DNA of 64,000 bases from Mucilaginibacter defluvii (GCF_039543225.1 NZ_BAABJI010000002.1:62001-126000); one strand, 5' to 3'. Shown: positions 52,456 through 61,626, numbered from the stretch's first letter. Notes: generated from the sequence alone by a model not told the origin. Program-made: numbers and translations.

Positions 52456-53238
52456 ATGATCTCGTTTAACAAGCTTAAGTACGTTTTTACCTTGATGTTG
52501 ATAATGGTTGCGGCTGTTATCGCAGCCGCTAAAGATGGCAGCTACTACCAACTTAAGGTATATCATTACAAAACCGAAGCACAGTTTAATCAGTTGAATA
52601 CTTATTTGCAGCAGGCGTACGTACCGGCATTGCACCGCCACGGCGTTAAAAAAGTTGGGGTGTTTGCCACGTTATCTGCCGATACTACCTACAAGCGTAT
52701 TTATGTGTTTATCCCGATGAAAGGATTGAACAAGCTGGAAGAACTCGAGCATGAACTATCTGCCGATCAGCGTTACCTGGCTGATGGCGCTGCTTACCTT
52801 AATGCGCCTTACAATGCCGCCCCGTATATCCGCATCGAAAATATACTACTTAAAGCCTTTGCGGGAATGCCTAACGCGGAGGTACCCTCGCTAAAATCGC
52901 CGAAGGCAGAACGTATTTATGAGCTGCGTAGTTATGAGAGCGCTACTGAGAGATATCATCAAAACAAGGTTGACATGTTTAATATTGGCGATGAGATAGG
53001 CCTGTTTAAGCGCTTAAACTTTAACGCGGTATTCTACTCGCAGGTATTATCGGGCGCGCGGATGCCTAACCTGATGTACATGACGGCCTTTAACAACAAA
53101 CAGGATCGCGATAAACATTGGGATGCTTTTGGTACAGATCCTATCTGGAAGGCGCTTTCAGGCAAGGATGAGTATAAAAATAACGTGTCGCGCAACGAAA
53201 CGATATTTTTAAGGCCATTGGAATACTCTGATTTTTAG
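52456..53238 (+). CDS. NIPSNAP family protein, secreted
   Basis: This 260-residue protein has a signal peptide (about residues 1-25) and two NIPSNAP-type ferredoxin-like halves; the second starts at RIYELRSYESATERYHQNKVDMF and ends FLRPLEYSDF. The family is associated with vesicle and mitochondrial proteins in eukaryotes, but its bacterial role is not known. It lies 30 bases after the YciI gene and is probably co-transcribed. Confidence 0.88.
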   Translation: MISFNKLKYVFTLMLIMVAAVIAAAKDGSYYQLKVYHYKTEAQFNQLNTYLQQAYVPALHRHGVKKVGVFATLSADTTYKRIYVFIPMKGLNKLEELEHELSADQRYLADGAAYLNAPYNAAPYIRIENILLKAFAGMPNAEVPSLKSPKAERIYELRSYESATERYHQNKVDMFNIGDEIGLFKRLNFNAVFYSQVLSGARMPNLMYMTAFNNKQDRDKHWDAFGTDPIWKALSGKDEYKNNVSRNETIFLRPLEYSDF

Positions 53239-53346
53239 GGTGTTGATGTAATAGATAAAAATAAATAAAAATTTTTCTGTCAGCAGGCAACCCTTGCTTC
53301 AGCTGTGGCGTAATTACTTATAAATAAGTGAAAGTAAACGGCGTGT

Positions 53347-53354
53347 TATATTTG
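53347..53354 (+). promoter_or_regulatory. -7 promoter element before the ECF sigma gene
   Basis: TATATTTG is a perfect TAnnTTTG match 60 bases before the sigma factor ATG. The -33 element is unclear. Confidence 0.45.
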
Positions 53355-53414
53355 CCCCGGCAAATTACAGGCTATATTTAAAGTAATAAAACAGGACCGG
53401 CCCCCACCCGATCT

Positions 53415-54053
53415 ATGGCAGAAAAAGACTTAAAGGAGCTTATTGAAGGATGCATCCGGCAAAACCGGCAATGCCAAAAGGAACTGTACAAAAAGTTTTA
53501 CAGTTACTCGATGGCTATTTGCCTGCGCTATGCTAATGACAGGGATGAAGCCGCAGGAATCATGAACCAGGGTTTTTTTAAGGTATTTAAATACCTGAGT
53601 AAATACGATGGTAACCGGCCTTTTAAAATTTGGCTGGGTAAAATCATGACGAATACGGCTATTGATAATTACCGGGCTGCAGCGCGCACGGTAGCTATTG
53701 ATGACCTGGAAAAGGCAGAGCATGTGCGTGATGTTGATTTAGCCGATAAGCGTTTAAACTATAACGATTTACTGAGTATGATACAGCGTTTGCCGCGTGC
53801 TTATCGCCTGGTGTTTAATTTATTTGCTATTGAAGGTTACACGCATGAAGAGATTGCCGATATGTTACAGGTCAGCGTTGGCGCATCAAAGTCAAACCTG
53901 CATAAAGCAAGGCAGAAATTAAAGCTGATGATACATGAGGCGGATAGGCGTGATACAGGACGCTACGGCGCCGGGGCGGATTATACACCGGTGGTGGCCA
54001 TAACCGGTATACATATGAATACGAACTTTATACTCAACAATTTTTTACGGTAA
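53415..54053 (+). CDS. ECF-type RNA polymerase sigma factor
   Basis: This 212-residue protein has sigma region 2 (about residues 20-85: RYANDRDEAAGIMNQGFFKVFKYLSKYDG, then FKIWLGKIMTNTAIDNYR) and region 4 (about 125-175: IQRLPRAYRLVFNLFAIEGYTHEEIADMLQVSVGASKSNLHKARQKL). A C-terminal tail of about 35 residues is unusual. The stop overlaps the next ATG as TAATG, so it is translationally coupled with the membrane protein that probably holds it. Confidence 0.93.
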   Translation: MAEKDLKELIEGCIRQNRQCQKELYKKFYSYSMAICLRYANDRDEAAGIMNQGFFKVFKYLSKYDGNRPFKIWLGKIMTNTAIDNYRAAARTVAIDDLEKAEHVRDVDLADKRLNYNDLLSMIQRLPRAYRLVFNLFAIEGYTHEEIADMLQVSVGASKSNLHKARQKLKLMIHEADRRDTGRYGAGADYTPVVAITGIHMNTNFILNNFLR

Positions 54054-55249
54054 TGGATCAGGAGAGAGATAAAAAATTGGATGAGTTTTTCCATAAGGCC
54101 ATGCAGGAACCTGACGAAGTTAACTTTCGTGAGGACGACTGGGGCCAGATGGAAGAAATGCTGGACAGGCAGCGCAAACCACTTGTTATGTGGATGCGTG
54201 TTGCCGGCGGCATTGCGGCTATGCTGCTGATTGCTTTCTGCATGTGGTGGCTAATGCCGGATAAAAACAAGAACGAAAAACAAAATACAGCCAGGGTGAA
54301 AATTAACAAGCCGATGCAGGATGAACGAGAGAAAAGCGAAGCGCCCTTGGTTGAGCTTAATGGAGATAGCGTAGCCGGATTGTCTGTACGTGGGGGGACT
54401 GCAGCAGGAACACAACACCGTAGGAAGAGTTCTTATCCGGCTGCCACTCCATTTAAGCAAATGGCCGGAACGGTTAAATCGGGCGATACCGCTTCGGCGC
54501 CTCAAAATATTGACCAAATTGCTTCAAACAACAGTCAGCGGTCGGTTATTGAGGGTGTTGATACCACAGCACAGGAGGGCGTGGTAGCAGCTAATAATAC
54601 GGATACTGCAATAACCGGGCGTGAAGAAAAGAAGAACAGTATAGCCAAGCCGGAGAGAGTTGCCAGAAAGCCGGTATTCGCGGTGAGCGTGTTAGCCGCG
54701 CCGGATGTTAACGGCATAGGCTCATTTGGCGAGGGTAAAATGGGGCTTAACGCGGGCGTTTTGTTAAGCATGAGGTTAGGCAGCAGGTTAACCGTAACTA
54801 CAGGTGCAGCGTATGCATATAAGCCTTACGCTACCAACTTTAGTAATTACCGTACAGCCTACCGGTTTGAAGTTAACCCAACCAGGGTAATGGCTGATTG
54901 CAGGGTGCTTGATATACCGCTTAATATAGATTACATGGTATACTCAAAAAAGCGAAACAGCATGAGTTTTGGCGTGGGCCTGTCATCATGGTTTATGCTG
55001 AACGAGAAGTACAGCTTTACATACCCTGGAAACTACACCGGGCCAGCATCATACAGTGTATCAAATCAAAATCAACATATTCTGGGTGTGCTTAACCTGC
55101 AGGCCACGTACCACAGGCAGTTAAATAATAAGGTTGGTGTCGCGATACAACCTTTTATGAAAGTGCCGCTAACCAACATAGGATATAGTGAGGTACGGTT
55201 ACGGAGTTTGGGTATAGCCGCCGGATTAACGTGGAACTTGAGCCCATGA
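54053..55249 (+). CDS. Anti-sigma-like membrane protein with C-terminal beta-barrel-like domain
   Basis: This 398-residue protein has a cytoplasmic acidic N-terminus (DEFFHKAMQEPDEVNFREDDWGQMEEML), one membrane helix (about residues 46-65), a long low-complexity periplasmic linker (to about 205) and a C-terminal part (about 210-398) rich in alternating beta strands (PVFAVSVLAAPDVNGIGSF and ending GLTWNLSP) like small outer-membrane barrels. The context suggests an anti-sigma factor for the upstream gene that senses the outer membrane. The barrel is a prediction from strand pattern only. Confidence 0.7.
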   Translation: MDQERDKKLDEFFHKAMQEPDEVNFREDDWGQMEEMLDRQRKPLVMWMRVAGGIAAMLLIAFCMWWLMPDKNKNEKQNTARVKINKPMQDEREKSEAPLVELNGDSVAGLSVRGGTAAGTQHRRKSSYPAATPFKQMAGTVKSGDTASAPQNIDQIASNNSQRSVIEGVDTTAQEGVVAANNTDTAITGREEKKNSIAKPERVARKPVFAVSVLAAPDVNGIGSFGEGKMGLNAGVLLSMRLGSRLTVTTGAAYAYKPYATNFSNYRTAYRFEVNPTRVMADCRVLDIPLNIDYMVYSKKRNSMSFGVGLSSWFMLNEKYSFTYPGNYTGPASYSVSNQNQHILGVLNLQATYHRQLNNKVGVAIQPFMKVPLTNIGYSEVRLRSLGIAAGLTWNLSP

Positions 55250-55263
55250 CAAACTAAAAAAAC

Positions 55264-55827
55264 ATGAAACATTTATTGATTTTACTTGCCCTGACAAGCA
55301 GTTTGCTTGGTCAGCAGGCACCCCCTGCGCTTTATGTTAGCAAAAATGCAGCTATTACACTGTATTCAGATGCGCCGATGGAAGACATCGAAGGCAACTC
55401 TACCGATGGCAAATCAGTTTACAACGCGTCAACCGGTGAGTTAGCCTTTAACGTAGCCATACGCTCGTTCAAATTCCAGAAATCATTAATGCAGGAGCAT
55501 TTTAATGAGAATTATATGGAAAGCGATAAATATCCGCAGGCATCTTTTAAAGGCAAGATAACCGAGAAACCTGATGTAACCGTTAACGGCAGCTACCCGG
55601 TAACCGCTACCGGCGTGCTTGAAGCGCACGGTGTAAAACAGCAACGTACCATTAAAGGCAAAATCAATGTAAACAACGGTAAGTTGACCATGACCTCGGA
55701 GTTTATGGTGAAATGCGCCGACCATAAAATTGAGATACCCAAGCTGGTTTTTCAAAAAATAGCTGAAACGCTTAAGATTACCGTTACGGCCAATTATACC
55801 GCATACAACAAAAACCCCACAAAATAA
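55264..55827 (+). CDS. YceI-like lipid-binding protein
   Basis: This 187-residue exported protein has a signal peptide (about residues 1-17) and a YceI-like lipocalin-type barrel, with YNASTGELAFNVAIRSFKF and MQEHFNENYMESDKYPQASFKG (the YceI hallmark NE-x-Y-x-ES-x-K-x-P-x-x-F) and VTATGVLEAHGVKQ. By family it binds polyprenyl or quinone chains in the periplasm. It begins 14 bases after the anti-sigma gene. Confidence 0.9.
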   Translation: MKHLLILLALTSSLLGQQAPPALYVSKNAAITLYSDAPMEDIEGNSTDGKSVYNASTGELAFNVAIRSFKFQKSLMQEHFNENYMESDKYPQASFKGKITEKPDVTVNGSYPVTATGVLEAHGVKQQRTIKGKINVNNGKLTMTSEFMVKCADHKIEIPKLVFQKIAETLKITVTANYTAYNKNPTK

Positions 55828-55830
55828 ATC

Positions 55831-56775
55831 ATGAAGAAAGTATGTATTGCACTGGTTCTGCTGCTTGCGGGCCAAACACTGCGGGCGCAAACGGATACGT
55901 CGTCAGCAGATGCGTTAATGTCATCATTAACCGCCGAGGATAAACCTGAGGATGTTATTGCCAGCTTTAAGGCCACCCGGTTAATTTTTTCGCAAACCAC
56001 TGAGACGGTTAAAAAGCATAACCTTAACTTTTTAGTTACCCATCGCTTTGGCGACATCGCCGGGAGCGAAGGCGGCGGCTCTACCTTGTTCGGCCTGGAT
56101 AACTCGAGCGATATATTTATTGGTTTTGAGTACGGCCTTACCGATAACCTCGACCTGCAATTTGGCCGCAGCAAGTACGAGCAGCTGATTGAGGCGGGTT
56201 TTAAATATGCCGTTCTGCATCAAAAGGCGGATGGTAGTATGCCGTTCTCCTTAGCCTTGGCCGGCAAAATGGGCCTTAAACCCTATAGTGTAAATACCGA
56301 TGTTTTTGATGACTATACCAACCGCATCAATTACATGGCGCAGGCTATCATTGCGCGTAAGTTCTCGTCAAAACTCTCGGTGCTGGTATCGCCAACGTTT
56401 GTGCGTAATAACCTGCCTTTCCCTTTTATTGATGGTAACGAGAAGGATTACATCGCCATAAGCGCGGCCGCACGCTATAAAATAACTAAACGCTTCGGGC
56501 TGGTGGTTGATTACGCACATCCGTTCTCGTCATTCCGTAACAATAGCACCAATCCAAAATTCTATGATCCGCTGGGCGTAGGCATCGAGGTTGAAACAGG
56601 CGGGCACGTATTCACGCTCAATTTCTCAAACTCCAAGGCAATCTCCGAAATGAACTTTTTAAGTGATACGCAATCGAGCTGGGATAAAGGCCAATACCGC
56701 CTGGGTTTCACCATCTCGCGCATGTTTGACCTCGGGCCAAAACATAATAAAAACAAAAAACAATCAAATTATTAA
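55831..56775 (+). CDS. DUF5777 family outer-membrane beta-barrel protein
   Basis: This 314-residue protein has a signal peptide ending near LRAQ and continues with FKATRLIFSQTTETVKKHNLNFLVTHRFGDI, then regular beta strands with the strings FIGFEYGLTDNLDLQFGRS and VSPTFVRNNLPF, matching DUF5777. It lies three bases after the YceI gene. The function of the family is not known; the pairing with YceI and the Rieske gene is striking. Confidence 0.85.
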   Translation: MKKVCIALVLLLAGQTLRAQTDTSSADALMSSLTAEDKPEDVIASFKATRLIFSQTTETVKKHNLNFLVTHRFGDIAGSEGGGSTLFGLDNSSDIFIGFEYGLTDNLDLQFGRSKYEQLIEAGFKYAVLHQKADGSMPFSLALAGKMGLKPYSVNTDVFDDYTNRINYMAQAIIARKFSSKLSVLVSPTFVRNNLPFPFIDGNEKDYIAISAAARYKITKRFGLVVDYAHPFSSFRNNSTNPKFYDPLGVGIEVETGGHVFTLNFSNSKAISEMNFLSDTQSSWDKGQYRLGFTISRMFDLGPKHNKNKKQSNY

Positions 56776-56779
56776 CGCA

Positions 56780-57217
56780 ATGGAAAGAAAAGAATTTTTA
56801 TCAAAATTGGGCATCGGCTTTGCCGCGGTTTGTGTAGGTTGTGGCGTTGCCGCTTGCGGCAGCTCAAAAAGCAATGATCCTACGCCGGATGATGACGACA
56901 ATAATAACAACGGCGATTTGTTTACCGTTAATCTTGCAAACGAGCTTACAGCGGTAGGGCAGTCAAAAGTATCAAACGGTGTAATAGTGGTACGTACAGC
57001 GGCCGGTAACTCGGCGAACTCGTTTACGGCGGTGCAGGTAGCGTGTACGCATCAGGGTACAGCTATTAACTATAACAACGCGCAGGGCCGTTTTATTTGT
57101 CCTAACCATGGCAGCCAGTTCAGTACCTCGGGCGCGGTGTTGGTTGGCCCTGCAACCACGGCGCTTAAGGAGTACAATGTTGCGGTTAACGGCAGTACAT
57201 TAACCGTATCGGCATAA
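56780..57217 (+). CDS. Rieske [2Fe-2S] lipoprotein
   Basis: This 145-residue protein begins MERKEFLSKLGIGFAAVCVG, a signal peptide of near-Tat form, with lipobox VAAC and an acidic Asp/Asn linker (about residues 33-45). The Rieske ligands are CTH in VACTHQGTA and CPNH in FICPNHGSQF. The open frame from 56663 starts inside the DUF5777 gene and is not used. By family it is an electron-transfer domain; the partner is unclear. It closes the operon before a terminator. Confidence 0.9.
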   Translation: MERKEFLSKLGIGFAAVCVGCGVAACGSSKSNDPTPDDDDNNNNGDLFTVNLANELTAVGQSKVSNGVIVVRTAAGNSANSFTAVQVACTHQGTAINYNNAQGRFICPNHGSQFSTSGAVLVGPATTALKEYNVAVNGSTLTVSA

Positions 57218-57245
57218 GTTATTCTGATAAGTTTTGAGCTGTACG

Positions 57246-57276
57246 GCCTGTACCTACTTTAGGTACAGGCTTTTTG
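57246..57276 (+). terminator. Rho-independent terminator after the Rieske gene
   Basis: GCCTGTACCTA and AGGTACAGGC pair around CTTT and are followed by TTTTTGCTTT, 28 bases after the stop. Confidence 0.88.
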
Positions 57277-57329
57277 CTTTATACAGTGCATTAAGCCAAA
57301 CCAAAATTGAAATTAAACGTATATAAGAA

Positions 57330-57367
57330 CTGAAAAAGCCCGATTACAACTTTGTTGTATTTTTCAG
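57330..57367. promoter_or_regulatory. Inverted repeat upstream of the exopolysaccharide operon
   Basis: The outer arms CTGAAAAA (57330-57337) and TTTTTCAG (57360-57367) and the inner arms TACAAC and GTTGTA (57345-57359) form a stem with a one-sided bulge. It lies 57 bases before the first gene and may be an operator or a leader hairpin. Confidence 0.45.
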
Positions 57368-57423
57368 CGATATTTACCCGCTAAGGTATATATTGCCGAT
57401 AAATTACTCTTAAAATTCGTTTA

Positions 57424-58116
57424 ATGAAAATACAGGTACTATCAGTATTTATTCTTCTGTTTTTGGTTTTGCATAAACAATCGGCTAATGCGCAGGAGAG
57501 TATAGTACAGGATATTTCCGAAGTTTATGTTGACAAACTGGTAAATGTTGCCAGGCAAAACTACCCGCGGGTAAAAAGTTTTCAAAGCCGGGTTGATGTT
57601 GCCAAAGCTAACGTGTCCATAGCATCGGTATCTATATTTGACGCGTTAAGCCTGTCCTACATTTATCAGCCCGAAAACGTTACGGTTGTTGACCCATCAA
57701 ACCCGGGTACGCGTTTTTTTCAGGGCTTACAGCTTGGCGTGTTCATCAATTTAGGCACCATACTGCGCACGCCGATGAATATTAAACGGGCGAAGGCTGA
57801 ACGCCGCGTTGCGGAAAGCGAGCGCGACGAGTATCAGCTAACACTGGCTGCCGAAGTTAAACGCCGGTATTACTTGTACATACAACGTGTGGGGCAGTTA
57901 AAAACGCAAACACGCGCCTGGCAGGAATCAGAGAACGGAATAAAGGATATTGAGTACCGCTATAAAAAAGGCGAGGCTACGTTTGAAACTTTCAATACCG
58001 CGCAGGTACAGCTTACCCAGCGGCGTACACAAAAAATAGAGTCAGAAGCCAACGTATTCATCTCGAAATCGGATCTGGAAGAAATGTTAGGAGAAAAGCT
58101 GGAAAACATAAAATAA
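57424..58116 (+). CDS. TolC-like outer-membrane efflux protein, half-length
   Basis: This 230-residue protein has a signal peptide (ending near ANAQ) and one TolC-type repeat: paired helices VDKLVNVARQNYPRVKSFQSRVDVAKANVSIA, a strand region around SLSYIYQPENVTVVDPS, and helices AEVKRRYYLYIQRVGQL and IEYRYKKGEATFETFNTAQVQLTQRRTQ. Usual TolC proteins have two such repeats (about 420-480 residues). It may oligomerise as six or assemble with the Wzz protein, whose ATG is the next base after its stop. It may export the polysaccharide. Confidence 0.82.
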   Translation: MKIQVLSVFILLFLVLHKQSANAQESIVQDISEVYVDKLVNVARQNYPRVKSFQSRVDVAKANVSIASVSIFDALSLSYIYQPENVTVVDPSNPGTRFFQGLQLGVFINLGTILRTPMNIKRAKAERRVAESERDEYQLTLAAEVKRRYYLYIQRVGQLKTQTRAWQESENGIKDIEYRYKKGEATFETFNTAQVQLTQRRTQKIESEANVFISKSDLEEMLGEKLENIK

Positions 58117-60273
58117 ATGGAATTCGGTAAATTTATTAAACTACTGCTTAGGCATAAATACACCCTTATAGCCGTACCTGTTATTGCAGTGGTTATAACT
58201 TATTTTTTAGTACGCAACCAGCCCGATGTTTATACGTCAACCTCGCAACTGGCAACCGGTATTGTTGACCCTACACAACAGGTTTTAAGTACCGAGCAAC
58301 CACAGGAATCGAAAATAAGCCAGGAATTCAGTAACCTGGTGCAGATGATGCGTTCAACCAAAATACTCGACCAGGTATCGTACCAGTTGATATTGCACGA
58401 TCTAACGAGTAATAGGCCGTTCCGTAAACCCAGCGAATTGCTGGAAGACCTGAACCCCGACGCGCGTAAACACGCGGTACAGGTATATCGTGATCTTTAT
58501 GAAAAACGACAAAGCCTTTCCCTGTTTGATCGCGATCAGAACGGCTTGAATAAAGTGATCGAATCCATGCGGTATGATGATCAATCGTTACTTAAAACAC
58601 TAAGCATTTACCGCCTGGAAAACAGCGATTTTATCAACATTCAGTTTGATGCCGAAAATCCGGAGCTTACGGCTTTTGTGGTGAATACCCTTTGTAAGGA
58701 ATTTATCAACTACTATACTTTTATTGTAAAGGAGAACCAGCGTAAAGCGGCCACTTTCCTGGGTAAATTACTGCAGGATAAGCAGGATTCGCTGCGTGGG
58801 CTTAATGATTCGCTCAAGCAATACAAGATACGTAACCGGGTGTTTAGCCTTACCGAACAGGCTCGTAGTTTATATGGCCAGCTTGCTGATTACGAAACCC
58901 GCCGCCAGGAGAACGAAAAGGATGTAGCGTCAACCCGCGCGGCTATCAGGCGGATAGACCAAAGTTTTGACCCGGCTGACCGCCAGTATGTTGAAAGCTC
59001 CATGACCCGTGTTAACGCGCAGATAACCGAGCTTGACAAGCAGCTGAACGCCGCCAATAACGCTTATATTGAAAATAATTTTGACCCGGCATATAAGGGC
59101 AGGGTTGACTCGCTGACCAATGTAATTGCCTCTAAAATTCGTCAGTCATCTGATAAGTATATACTTAACCCGCTGTCATCCAAACAGGAATTGGTAAATA
59201 CCAAGCAAACGCTGCAAACCGCAAACGTGGTAGCCAAAAACAGCAAGGGCTCAATTGATAAGGAACTCGGGCGTTTAAACCGCCGTTTTGATAACCTGGT
59301 GCCGCACGAGGCGGTTATTGGTTCGTACGAAAAGGCAATTGATATAGCGCAGGAAGAATACCTGACGTTGCTGGCTAAATACAATCAGGTAAGCATGGAG
59401 GCCAGCATGTCTGTAACGTTACGGCAGGTAGTAGCCGCCATGCCCGGCGTTGCGCAGCCATCTAAAAAAATGTTGCTGGTTATACTGGCCGGGGTAGGCT
59501 CGTTTGCGGTATGCGTAGTGGTGTTGTTTGCTATCTTCTTCTTAGATAATACTGTAAAAACCGCCAAAGAGCTGGCTAACCGTACCAAGATACCGGTATT
59601 AGGATATTTAAACCTGCTGGATAACAAGGTGATTGATTTCCGTAAAATTTGGGAAAGCAATGATCCGGATAAGAGTATCCGCACCTTTAAAAATCTGTTG
59701 CGCTCGTTACGTTACGAGATAGACAATGACATGCAGGGCGAAAAGATACTACTGGTGAACAGCTTTAAGGCCAATGAGGGTAAAACCGTAGTGGCGGTTA
59801 GCCTGGCTTATTCGCAAGCGGTAATTAATAAGCGCGTGTTATTGGTTGATGGTAATTTTGAGGATTCAGGCATTACCAAGGCCACAAAACCTGCGTTATA
59901 TCTTGAAGATTACTTAACCGGAAAAGCCAATCTTTCAGCCGATAGTACCGGTATGCTTACCGTGTGGGGTAACCGCGGCGGAGACGTTTCGCTGTTTGAG
60001 GTGGCGCCGGAGCAAGAGGTCAAGCAAAAACTTGAAGCCTTGAAAAATAACTTCGACCTGATTGTAATTGAAGCTTCGGCGCTTGATACATTGAACCGCT
60101 CAAAGGAATGGGTTAGCGTTGCCGACAAGATGCTGACAGTATTTGAGGCAGGCCAGAATTTAACTGAAGCACAAAAACCAAACATTCAATATCTAAAATC
60201 CGTAAGAAACAAATTTATGGGTTGGGTGCTTAACAAGGTAACCAATGTTGACGTAGCTGAAGGTATAGCGTAA
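58117..60273 (+). CDS. Wzz-type polysaccharide co-polymerase with degenerate BY-kinase domain
   Basis: This 718-residue protein has a transmembrane helix near residues 17-34, a Wzz periplasmic domain with a long coiled coil (about 200-350), a second helix near 451-472 preceded by the PGVAQPSKK motif, and a cytoplasmic ATPase-like domain (about 540-710). The Walker A-like loop is FKANEGKTVVA (usual form: GEGKST), Walker A-prime LLVDGNFEDS, and the Walker B site VIEASALD lacks the usual Asp. No tyrosine cluster is present at the C-terminus. It is probably a control partner of polysaccharide assembly with weak or no kinase activity. Confidence 0.85.
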   Translation: MEFGKFIKLLLRHKYTLIAVPVIAVVITYFLVRNQPDVYTSTSQLATGIVDPTQQVLSTEQPQESKISQEFSNLVQMMRSTKILDQVSYQLILHDLTSNRPFRKPSELLEDLNPDARKHAVQVYRDLYEKRQSLSLFDRDQNGLNKVIESMRYDDQSLLKTLSIYRLENSDFINIQFDAENPELTAFVVNTLCKEFINYYTFIVKENQRKAATFLGKLLQDKQDSLRGLNDSLKQYKIRNRVFSLTEQARSLYGQLADYETRRQENEKDVASTRAAIRRIDQSFDPADRQYVESSMTRVNAQITELDKQLNAANNAYIENNFDPAYKGRVDSLTNVIASKIRQSSDKYILNPLSSKQELVNTKQTLQTANVVAKNSKGSIDKELGRLNRRFDNLVPHEAVIGSYEKAIDIAQEEYLTLLAKYNQVSMEASMSVTLRQVVAAMPGVAQPSKKMLLVILAGVGSFAVCVVVLFAIFFLDNTVKTAKELANRTKIPVLGYLNLLDNKVIDFRKIWESNDPDKSIRTFKNLLRSLRYEIDNDMQGEKILLVNSFKANEGKTVVAVSLAYSQAVINKRVLLVDGNFEDSGITKATKPALYLEDYLTGKANLSADSTGMLTVWGNRGGDVSLFEVAPEQEVKQKLEALKNNFDLIVIEASALDTLNRSKEWVSVADKMLTVFEAGQNLTEAQKPNIQYLKSVRNKFMGWVLNKVTNVDVAEGIA

Positions 60274-60284
60274 CAATATAATTT

Positions 60285-61466
60285 ATGGCGGTTGTAAATA
60301 TACTTTGGATTATTATTCAGGTTTTAATAGGTTATAACCTGGTGTTGCCGTTCATTCTGTACTTATGTTCGTTAACATCACGCAAAAAGTTGTATCCTTC
60401 GTCAATAAACGAGGCTGATTACGCCGTTATTGTAACCGCTTACGAGCAAACATCATCATTACCCGCGGTGGTAAATTCTATATTGCGGATTAATTACAGC
60501 AACTACCTGGTATATGTAGTGGCCGATAAATGTGATATCAGCAACCTGTATTTTGATGATGAGCGCGTTGTTATATTACGTCCGCCCGAAACGCTTGCCA
60601 ATAATATCAAATCGCATTTTTACGCCATCAATAATTTTCGTCGTGAGCACGACAGGGTAACTATTATTGATAGCGATAACCTGGTACACCCGTCATATCT
60701 TAATGAATTAAATAAGATGTTTGATGCCGGATTTTTGGCTGTACAGGGTGTCCGCGAAGCAAAAAACCTGGATACCACCTACGCCCGTTTAGATGCAGCC
60801 CGCGATATTTATTACCATTATTATGATGGTAAATTATTGTTTAACCTGGGATCGTCAGCCACGCTGGCCGGATCGGGCATGGCATTTACCACGCAGTTAT
60901 ACCGCGATTGCTTGGAGCGGAAGGAAATTTCGGGCGCCGGTTTCGACAAGGTTTTACAGGCCGAAATTGTGGGCCGCAACCTGCGCATCGCCTTTACCGA
61001 AAGCGCGATAGTTTATGATGAAAAAACCACCCGGTCAGATCAGTTGGTAAAACAACGTTCCCGCTGGATCAATACATGGTTTAAATATTTTGGTTTTGGT
61101 TTTACGATGATCGGTAAGGGCATAGGCAACGCCAGCCGCAATCAGCTATTATTCGGGTTAATATTGTTAAGGCCGCCGCTGTTTATTTTCCTGCTGCTTG
61201 GTGGGCTGTTTATGTTTATCAACCTGTTCGTCAGCATCACTGTGGCATTTACCTGGTTGGTTGCATTTATTTTGTTTGTATTAGGTTTTTATATCGCCCT
61301 GGCCAAATCACCTACGGATAAGCGCATTTATCAGTCGTTGATCAATATCCCTAAGTTTATTTTTTACCAGGTATTATCGCTAACCAAGGCGCGTAAAGCC
61401 AACCAGCACTCGGTGGCTACACAGCATTATCATACCGGCGAAAACGAAACTACAGGAGAGCGATAA
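60285..61466 (+). CDS. Family 2 glycosyltransferase, membrane-bound
   Basis: This 393-residue protein has one N-terminal membrane helix, a GT-A domain (YAVIVTAYEQTSSLPAVVNSI, the DSD of IIDSDNLVHPSY, and QRSRWINTWFKY near residues 259-270 as the Q-x-x-RW motif of processive types) and two or three C-terminal helices. By family it adds sugars to a growing exopolysaccharide. It lies 11 bases after the wzz-like gene. Confidence 0.88.
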   Translation: MAVVNILWIIIQVLIGYNLVLPFILYLCSLTSRKKLYPSSINEADYAVIVTAYEQTSSLPAVVNSILRINYSNYLVYVVADKCDISNLYFDDERVVILRPPETLANNIKSHFYAINNFRREHDRVTIIDSDNLVHPSYLNELNKMFDAGFLAVQGVREAKNLDTTYARLDAARDIYYHYYDGKLLFNLGSSATLAGSGMAFTTQLYRDCLERKEISGAGFDKVLQAEIVGRNLRIAFTESAIVYDEKTTRSDQLVKQRSRWINTWFKYFGFGFTMIGKGIGNASRNQLLFGLILLRPPLFIFLLLGGLFMFINLFVSITVAFTWLVAFILFVLGFYIALAKSPTDKRIYQSLINIPKFIFYQVLSLTKARKANQHSVATQHYHTGENETTGER

Positions 61467-61467
61467 T

Positions 61468-61617
61468 ATGCGTATTGATCCGGCTGAAGAAATAGTACAC
61501 AGCGACCGCTTTAAACGCCGCTACCAGCGCAAGGTAAACCGTATTGCGCGTGTAGTGGCCATTGCGTTAGCAGCCGTGAGTACTTACGCGTTGATTTTTA
61601 AGATTGTTTTTTTTTAA
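61468..61617 (+). CDS. Small single-pass membrane protein in the exopolysaccharide cluster (49 aa)
   Basis: The frame starts with ATG one base after the glycosyltransferase stop and runs for 49 codons to a TAA at 61617. The N-terminal part is charged (MRIDPAEEIVHSDRFKRRYQ) and the end is one membrane helix (about residues 29-48). Its place between two polysaccharide genes with almost no spacing suggests a real gene rather than chance. The role is unknown, perhaps a helper of the neighbouring polymerase. Confidence 0.65.
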   Translation: MRIDPAEEIVHSDRFKRRYQRKVNRIARVVAIALAAVSTYALIFKIVFF

Positions 61618-61626
61618 CGATAAGCT

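Noticed and set aside
55486..56174. Two overlapping minus-strand open frames opposite the YceI and DUF5777 genes
   Set aside because: Both are antisense to well supported genes and have no recognisable features.
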